Assembly: GCF_019890725.1 (NCBI RefSeq)
Contig: NZ_JAINZZ010000011.1
Span: 1 to 64,000, forward strand
DNA: 64,000 nucleotides
Direction: 5' to 3'
Source: Actinacidiphila acidipaludis
Lineage (GTDB): Bacteria > Actinomycetota > Actinomycetes > Streptomycetales > Streptomycetaceae
Numbering within the stretch: position 1 is the stretch's first letter; every line of letters starts with the position of its first letter. The notes beneath the pieces were generated by a model. That model made no database searches. It was not told where the DNA came from and worked only from the letters and a program-made list of their open reading frames with translations. Below are positions 59,901 through 64,000 of the stretch, piece by piece. The translations under genes and the position numbers were made by a program.

Positions 59901-60200
59901 CGCGGGCACCCCGCCACCGGGCGCCGGCTCGGGGTCGCGCGGCGCGGGTGGCACGTTGCGGGTCGGGCGGGGCCAGGAGGGAGGCGGCGGCGGCGCGGTC
60001 GGACGGCGCAGCCGCATCGTCTCGCTGCGCGGTGGGGGCGGCGGTGACATCGCGTCCACCGCCGAGTCGAAGTGCTCGTCGACGGAGGGGCCGTTCCCGC
60101 CGCGGGCAGCGCCCGGCGCACCGGAGGCGGCGTCCTCGCCGTACAACTGCCGCCACCAGTCTTCCTCTTGACCGCTGTGCGCGTCGCCCTGCTGGCTCAT
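56907..60200 (-). CDS. Very large PP2C-like phosphatase with disordered, Trp-repeat N-terminus
   Basis: 1097 residues. About the first 790 are a disordered, acidic/Pro-rich region with repeated Trp motifs: EEDWWRQLYGED near the N-terminus, then WDPWAAPPTF, WDVWSAPPTF, GSDFWWSEGR, GSDVWWVGRG, GSEAWWAGRR and PETWRADRG, each followed by Glu/Pro/Ser. The last about 250 residues form a PP2C-like domain (RYGRLTLRTVSLRGDSARYRGQPRRDALLTARFG, LLLVAMASGARGS, then GDALLMCSDGLAEPL and GYADDRTAVTVWDA). The usual metal Asp of the DGxGG motif near LLVAMASGARG is not obvious, so activity is uncertain. AAGGG precedes ATG 60200. Probably partners with the ATPase at 56320. Confidence 0.78.
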   Translation of the reverse strand: MSQQGDAHSGQEEDWWRQLYGEDAASGAPGAARGGNGPSVDEHFDSAVDAMSPPPPPRSETMRLRRPTAPPPPPSWPRPTRNVPPAPRDPEPAPGGGVPAQAGERGAEGSPGGEVEEAARGTSEEWPGAWDSPGVRDEPPGWRQDRPDIPQGRTAEADARRDERWRADSAPESSTDDGADRRQADAAPDVRGQGAERPRRLSDEGSGDVPVQAWYGEVPQPSQGEDVPYARRAADDTRAPLKDADSGGTWGEDGPEPAADDVGPEPAEFEDEQAGGVGTWDPWAAPPTFGPPPEPAPPVEEPESRPWDVWSAPPTFPEPTRAAEQENAPAAPPAAHEPPPAQPWAAWVTPRPRTTLPPPTEPTAPSAAESWGTPQVPGHSAPSAAEPAPDAAERAPQEPAWTDRGAQPPVPESEEADEPPVEYRDEPRDAGRETSAAPDAAGSDFWWSEGRQDTSAEPLPGGRRKPERENEGQPAGEFGPAPEAEAREGAKSTSADGSDVWWVGRGTEAPPESASGHGTEAGREAVSEPSAVFGAEAESGRGVSSGPDAGSEAWWAGRRDDGSPESAPGTWAEPEAVAENRGEAEVEIGDRPSGAQLDDEAEPVAAAQENSPAEADAPHGSSPEAHPIEADLASGEQEADPEPPSEAGVEPEHPASVEPETWRADRGHEAPPEPAADADRQAEEPQPEAPFASGAGPEPQPAPGSGSGADPADPGPEATHGTSSASEDVQPESGPETEVARGAGCVPEPRDGDGTSASQREAAAASPPAADESTTEAPTQGRPTRFVEGPVRWAPELPPGWVAADEAVRAGIAGPEVGDPEVVGGRPPTYGAEPTAWPEADPDGLDGLVPDTVLDGARYGRLTLRTVSLRGDSARYRGQPRRDALLTARFGGGEDALLLVAMASGARGSDEAHRAAQDTVRWMAGAVGRSRARLAEDLRAARRGSLKSGLHRLTDRCYGRLRARGEDLGLEEGAYTASLRCLLLPADPECRIRLFFGVGEGGLFRIRGGTWQDLDLAPDEASAPFRFRATVAQPGDALLMCSDGLAEPLRGEPQLSTHLAARWGGAAVPGLAAYLSDVQTRVKGYADDRTAVTVWDA

Positions 60201-60376
60201 GCCCTTATTGTCCACCGCGGGGCCCGGGAGGAAACGCGAAACGCCGGGGCCGGCCCCGCCCCCACAGCCAGGGCCGCCCCGGTGCCCGTCTCTCGCCCCG
60301 TTGGCACGTGCAGGCCGTGCCGATACGCGGAGACGGTGACGATCACACTGGCATGCCGCACCGCGGAGAGGAGAAG

Positions 60377-61474
60377 ATGACCGCGGCGGAAAGCCGCCGT
60401 GGCTCATTTCCGCCATCCGGTGGACGCATGATCGCGGCACCACCAGTGAACACGCAGGCGAAGCCGAGCGAGGGGGGAACGTCGTTGCTCAGTGCCATAG
60501 GTCTCGACGACGCACAGGAAGTGGCGTACCGCGCACTGGTCAGTCTGGGCGCGGCGGACGTCGGCGACCTGTCGCACCGGCTCGGCCTGGCCGAGGACGA
60601 CACGGCGCGGCTGCTGCGGCGGCTGGAGGTGCACGGGCTGGTCGCGCAGTCGTCCGCCCGGCCGGGGCGCTGGGTCGCGGCGCCGCCCGCCGTCGCGCTC
60701 TCCGCGCTGCTGACCCGCCAGCGCCACGAGCTGGAGCAGGCGGAGCTGGCGGCGGCGCTGCTGGCGGAGGAGTTCCGGGCCGAGGCGACCGAGCCGGCAG
60801 TACACGACCTGCTGGAGGTGGTGACCGGGGCGAACGCCGTCGCGCAGCGCTTCCTGCAGCTTCAGTTCGGCGCCGAGACCGAGGTGTGCGCGCTGGTCAC
60901 GGACAAGCCGATGGCCGTCAGCGGGCTGGAGAACGAGGCGGAGGAGGACGCCGCCCGGCGGGGCGTCGCGTACCGGGTGGTCGTCGAGCGCGACGTCGTG
61001 ACCGGCCCGAACAGTGTCACCGAGCTCTCCGCGGCGCTGGGCCGGGACGAGCAGGTACGGGTGGTGGACCGGGTGCCGACCAAGCTCGTGGTGGCGGACC
61101 GGTCCGTGGCGATGGTCCCGCTGACCCGCCGCAGCGCGCAGCCCGCCGCGCTGGTGGTGCACGCCAGCGGCCTGCTGGAGTCGCTGATGGGCCTGTTCGA
61201 AGGGGTGTGGCGGCAGGCCATGCCGCTGCGGCTGGGCGCGCCGGGCATCGTCGCCGAGGATCCGGCCGAGGCGCCGGACGGCACGGATCTGCAGATCCTC
61301 TCCCTGCTGCTGGCCGGCCTCACCGACGCGTCCGCGGCCAAGCAGCTCGATCTGGGCCTGCGGACCGTGCAGCGCCGGGTGAAGCGGCTGATGGAGATCG
61401 CCGACGTGACGACCCGGCTGCAGCTCGGCTGGCAGGCGTACGAACGGGGCTGGGTCGCGCGCGAGCCGTCGTGA
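60377..61474 (+). CDS. TrmB-like/LuxR-type regulator
   Basis: 365 residues. Residues about 40-95 are a TrmB-type winged helix (SLLSAIGLDDAQEVAYRALVSLGAADVGDLSHRLGLAEDDTARLLRRLEVHGLVAQ). A middle domain follows (VVTGANAVAQRFLQLQFGAETEVCALVTDKP, then RVVDRVPTKLVVADRSVAMVPLTRR). The end is a LuxR-type HTH (GTDLQILSLLLAGLTDASAAKQLDLGLRTVQRRVKRLMEIADVTTRLQLGWQAYERGWV). This order is common in Streptomyces. GAGAGGAG precedes ATG 60377; a second ATG at 60428 is weaker. Divergent from the PP2C gene. Confidence 0.85.
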   Translation: MTAAESRRGSFPPSGGRMIAAPPVNTQAKPSEGGTSLLSAIGLDDAQEVAYRALVSLGAADVGDLSHRLGLAEDDTARLLRRLEVHGLVAQSSARPGRWVAAPPAVALSALLTRQRHELEQAELAAALLAEEFRAEATEPAVHDLLEVVTGANAVAQRFLQLQFGAETEVCALVTDKPMAVSGLENEAEEDAARRGVAYRVVVERDVVTGPNSVTELSAALGRDEQVRVVDRVPTKLVVADRSVAMVPLTRRSAQPAALVVHASGLLESLMGLFEGVWRQAMPLRLGAPGIVAEDPAEAPDGTDLQILSLLLAGLTDASAAKQLDLGLRTVQRRVKRLMEIADVTTRLQLGWQAYERGWVAREPS

Positions 61475-61707
61475 GGGGACGGGCGGGGAGCGGCGGCGCC
61501 CGGGGGTGACGGGCGCTCGGCCACGAGGGTGCCGGCCCCGAGGGCGCGAAGGCACCCCGGAGAGCTGTCGCGGAGGTGGCCTACGCGCGGCCGGAGGGTG
61601 ACGCCCGCCGTGCACGGCCCGCCGCCGCGGTGCGGCCGTATAACGCCCAGGTCGCGATGACCTCCGCCGGGCGGCGGACGGCAGGTGATTCGGGCAGGGT
61701 GGCCTTC

Positions 61708-62193
61708 ATGGGGACCGGACAGGAGGTGCTGATCGGCGCGGTGATGCTGCTCGGCCTCGTGGGCGTGTCGGCCCCCGGCGTGCCCGGCACGCTGTTGTGC
61801 TGGGCGGCCCTGCTGTGGTGGGCGACGCTACGGCACACGGGGCTGAACTGGGCCGTGCTGGCGGTGGCGACGGGTGTGCTGGCGCTGGGCCAGGTCGTGG
61901 TGTGGCTGATGCCGTCCCGCCGCATCCGCGACTCCGGCGTGAGCTGGCGGAACGTGATCACCGCGGGGGCTTTCGGGATCGCCGGGTTCTTCCTGGTGCC
62001 GGTGATCGGCGGGGTGCTGGGTTTCGTGGGGTTCCTCTACGTCCGCGAGCGGGTGCGGCTGGGCGGCGGCCACCGCACCGCGTGGGCGGCGACCCGCCGG
62101 GCCATGCGGGCCGTCGGCGGATCGGTCCTGGTCGAACTGATGGCCTGCCTCCTGGTCACGGGCACGTGGCTGGCCGCGGTCATCATCAGCTGA
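61708..62193 (+). CDS. DUF456 membrane protein
   Basis: 161 residues, four hydrophobic segments: VLIGAVMLLGLVGVSAPGVPGTLLCWAALLWW, AVLAVATGVLALGQVVVWLM, VITAGAFGIAGFFLVPVIGGVLGFVGFLY and LVELMACLLVTGTWLAAVII. The G-x-x-x-PGxPG start and the double-glycine third segment are the DUF456 pattern. Start ATG 61708 (AGGG before it); the longer frame is Ala/Arg-rich and probably non-coding. The 233 bp before it contain no gene. Role unknown. Confidence 0.8.
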   Translation: MGTGQEVLIGAVMLLGLVGVSAPGVPGTLLCWAALLWWATLRHTGLNWAVLAVATGVLALGQVVVWLMPSRRIRDSGVSWRNVITAGAFGIAGFFLVPVIGGVLGFVGFLYVRERVRLGGGHRTAWAATRRAMRAVGGSVLVELMACLLVTGTWLAAVIIS

Positions 62194-62264
62194 CGCCCCC
62201 CGCCCCCCGCATCGCTCCCGGCCGCGCCCCCGTCCCGGTGAAGCCCGGTGTGGCCCAGCGTCCC

Positions 62265-62693
62265 CTACTCCTCGATCCCCCACCCGAAGATCTTGTAGGG
62301 CCGGATCCGGATGAGCTCGGGACTCAGCCCCGCGCCGTGGTCGTGGGGGCCCTCCACCTGCTCGGCGGTGCCGCGGATCTCCACGCCCCGCACCTTCCAG
62401 GGGTTGACCGAGGCCACGTCGTCCACGACCAGCGACACATACGGGTTGCCCGCGATGTTCCGCCATTTGCGGGTCTTCCCCATCTGCCAGCCGCCGATGT
62501 CCACGCTGCCGTCCGCACGGAGGAAGAAGCCCACCGGGTTGACCTGCGGGCGGCCCTCACGGTCCACCGTGCCCAGCCGGCCCAGGCGCTGCCCGCGCAG
62601 ATAGGCCAGCTCGTTGTCGGTCAGCTCGGTGCGCAGTGCCCTGCCGCCGCCCGCCGCCCGGGTCCCCTGGTTGTTCGCGTCGTTCGTCGTCAT
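62265..62693 (-). CDS. PPOX-class flavin/F420-type protein
   Basis: 142 residues. The split beta-barrel of pyridoxamine phosphate oxidase-like proteins is visible: LTDNELAYLRGQRLGRLGTVDREGRPQVNPVGFFLRADGSVDIGG, then KTRKWRNIAGNPYVSLVVDDVASVNPWKVRGVEIRGTAEQVEG and LIRIRPYKIFGWGIEE. The pattern GxLGTVDxxGxPQVNPV and KxxNIxxNPxVSLVVDD fit F420- or FMN-binding PPOX enzymes of actinobacteria. GTGAGG lies before ATG 62693. Convergent with the DUF456 gene, divergent from the LacI gene. Substrate unknown. Confidence 0.88.
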   Translation of the reverse strand: MTTNDANNQGTRAAGGGRALRTELTDNELAYLRGQRLGRLGTVDREGRPQVNPVGFFLRADGSVDIGGWQMGKTRKWRNIAGNPYVSLVVDDVASVNPWKVRGVEIRGTAEQVEGPHDHGAGLSPELIRIRPYKIFGWGIEE

Positions 62694-62914
62694 ACCGTCA
62701 GCCTCACACCCCGTGGGGTCCGCGGCATCGGGCGGTGGACCCAGAGGGCGCGGCGCCCGGAACCGGGCCGTTGGTCGTAGGACCCCTTTCCCAAAAAAGG
62801 GCGCGGCACCGCCGCCGGCCGCCGGGCGGGACATCCGCCCGGCCCGGCACAACAGCTCGCGACCGGTGAGGCGTAACCGCCCGCGGACACGGGGAGAACC
62901 GCTGAACCGGGTCA

Positions 62915-62926
62915 GAGAGCGCTCTC
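62915..62926 (+). promoter_or_regulatory. LacI-type operator before the LacI gene
   Basis: GAGAGCGCTCTC is a perfect 12-bp palindrome of the kind bound by LacI/CebR-type regulators (centre GCGC). It lies about 90 bases before the TTG start at 63013 and may be autoregulatory. The rest of the 62694-63012 gap has a CCCTTT/AAAGGG hairpin (62781-62800) and no gene. Confidence 0.55.
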
Positions 62927-63012
62927 ACGCAGCGCCCGGTGACCGGATACGCTGTGCCCGTCGAGAAATTGGTCCCCGAATTTCTGTTATCCGCGCGTGA
63001 AGGAGCCCTCCG

Positions 63013-64000
63013 TTGTCCGACCCGAGCCTGGCGCACCGTCCCACTCTGGAGGCCGTCGCCGCACGGGCCGGTGTGTCGCGGGCGACCGCGTCGCGGGTGG
63101 TCAACGGCAGTGACGGCGTGCGAGCCCCGCTGGCCGAGCGGGTGCGGCGCGCGGTCGACGAGCTCGGCTATGTGCCCAACCAGGCCGCCCGCACCCTGGT
63201 GACCCGCCGCAACGACGCCATCGCCGTGGTCGTCGCGGAACCCGAGACGCGCTTCTTCTCCGACCCCTTCTTCGCCCAGCAGGTGCGGGGCATCAGCAAG
63301 GAACTCACCGCGCACGACAACCAGTTGGTGCTGCTGCTGACCGAGGGCGCGGCGGACTACGAGCGGGTGGGCCGCTATCTGGCCGGCGGCCACGTCGACG
63401 GCGCCCTGCTCTTCTCGCTGCACGACGACGACACCCTGCCGGGGCTCGCCCGCCGGGCCGGTGTGCCGACCGTGATCGGCGGCCGACCCGGCTGGTCGGA
63501 CGCCGACACGCTCTACGTCGACTGCGACAACCGCGGCGGCGCGCGCGAGGCGGTGCGTCATCTGCTCGACGGCGGACGGCGCCGGATCGCCCACATCGCC
63601 GGGCCGCTGGACCAGACCGCGTCCGTCGACCGGCTGGAGGGGTTCCGGGACGCGCTGCCCGGCACCGACCCGGGGATGATCATCGAGGGCGACTTCACGC
63701 CGGAGGGCGGCGCCCGGGCGATGGCGGACCTGCTGGACCGCTGCCCCGACCTGGACGCGGTGTTCGCGGCCTCCGACGTGATGGCGTCGGGCGCGCTGCG
63801 GGTTCTGCGGACGCGCGGGGTGCGGGTCCCGGAGGACGTCGCGATGGTCGGCTTCGACGACATCGTCTCGGTCGCCGAGTGGACCGACCCGCCGCTGACC
63901 ACGATCCGCCAGGACATCGAGGAGATGGGCCGGATGATGGCCCGTCTGCTGCTGCGCCGGGTCTCCCCCGGTCCGGGGCAGCAGGAGTCGCCCGCTCTGT
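63013..64000 (+). CDS. LacI-family transcriptional regulator (3' end beyond window)
   Basis: The frame starts with TTG at 63013 (GAAGGAG 7 bases upstream) and stays open to the window edge, about 329 codons. The HTH is PTLEAVAARAGVSRATASRVVNGSDGVRAPLAERVRRAVDELGYVPNQAARTL. The periplasmic-binding-like sensor follows: RNDAIAVVVAEPETRFFSDPFFAQQVRGI, then HIAGPLDQTASVDRLEGFRDAL, FAASDVMASGALRVLRTRGVRVPEDVAMVGFDDI and PPLTTIRQDIEEMGRMMARLLL. Only the last few residues are missing. Carbohydrate genes are expected nearby downstream. It would respond to a sugar or oligosaccharide. Confidence 0.93.
   Translation, partial: MSDPSLAHRPTLEAVAARAGVSRATASRVVNGSDGVRAPLAERVRRAVDELGYVPNQAARTLVTRRNDAIAVVVAEPETRFFSDPFFAQQVRGISKELTAHDNQLVLLLTEGAADYERVGRYLAGGHVDGALLFSLHDDDTLPGLARRAGVPTVIGGRPGWSDADTLYVDCDNRGGAREAVRHLLDGGRRRIAHIAGPLDQTASVDRLEGFRDALPGTDPGMIIEGDFTPEGGARAMADLLDRCPDLDAVFAASDVMASGALRVLRTRGVRVPEDVAMVGFDDIVSVAEWTDPPLTTIRQDIEEMGRMMARLLLRRVSPGPGQQESPAL

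Overview
The window is about 64 kb of very GC-rich DNA with dense, short-spaced genes, frequent GTG starts, 4-nt start/stop overlaps, -10 elements of the TAnnnT type and families typical of Streptomyces (PucR, ATP-binding anti-sigma-like proteins, SCO4226-like, SAV_915-like, DUF2637, CBM/GH secreted enzymes). I read it as an internal stretch of a Streptomyces or close streptomycete chromosome. I saw no rRNA, tRNA, CRISPR array, transposase, integrase or biosynthetic cluster.

Layout. 1-12 kb: accessory-type genes, namely the tail of an APH-family kinase, a TPR regulator with a SUKH-like partner, an anti-sigma-type ATPase, a frameshifted small gene, an XRE/MmyB regulator divergent from an SDR, a glycerol-type aquaporin, two tandem Asp-nucleophile alpha/beta hydrolases, a membrane protein, an ArsR-like regulator and a secreted protein. 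12-25 kb: the first purine/glyoxylate block. On the minus strand are 8-oxoguanine deaminase, uricase, HIU hydrolase, OHCU decarboxylase, a YheO/DauR-type HTH protein and a small MTH1187-like protein. On the plus strand are hydroxypyruvate isomerase, tartronate semialdehyde reductase and glyoxylate carboligase; two coupled AMP-forming ligases and a GAF-LuxR regulator follow. 25-36 kb: transporters and regulators (LysE, DHA2 MFS, tautomerase, LysR, a second MFS, TetR with an FAD monooxygenase, small proteins). 35-42 kb: carbohydrate block with a GntR/UTRA regulator, GH20 hexosaminidase, secreted CBM-GH16 protein and a sigma factor fused through a zinc motif and a membrane segment to a GH128 domain, then an AlkZ-like protein. 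43-52 kb: the second purine block, with xanthine dehydrogenase (FAD, 2Fe-2S, Mo subunits), a purine permease, XdhC and divergent PucR. 52-64 kb: a repeat-rich intergenic region, a TPR protein, GntR/FCD regulator, FhuF-like iron-sulfur protein under an iron box, DUF2637 protein, an anti-sigma-type ATPase next to a very large PP2C-like protein, a TrmB/LuxR regulator, DUF456 protein, flavin/F420-type oxidoreductase and the start of a LacI regulator.

How it works together. The two purine blocks cover purine import, hypoxanthine/xanthine to urate (Xdh plus XdhC), 8-oxoguanine to urate, and urate to allantoin (uricase, HIU hydrolase, OHCU decarboxylase). Glyoxylate, the later product of allantoin breakdown, is taken to glycerate by Gcl, Hyi and GlxR. 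The allantoin-to-glyoxylate enzymes and an IclR-type AllR are not in the window. hyi and gcl share a 15-bp operator, which fits joint control; the uricase operon has a different palindrome over its -35 box.

The most unusual object is the sigma-zinc motif-membrane-GH128 fusion at 39674-41737. Other signals worth checking are a doubled TetR operator at 32857-32937, triple CCGTACGG boxes and a leaderless six-codon ORF before an MFS gene, and a ~190-bp-arm inverted repeat after pucR.
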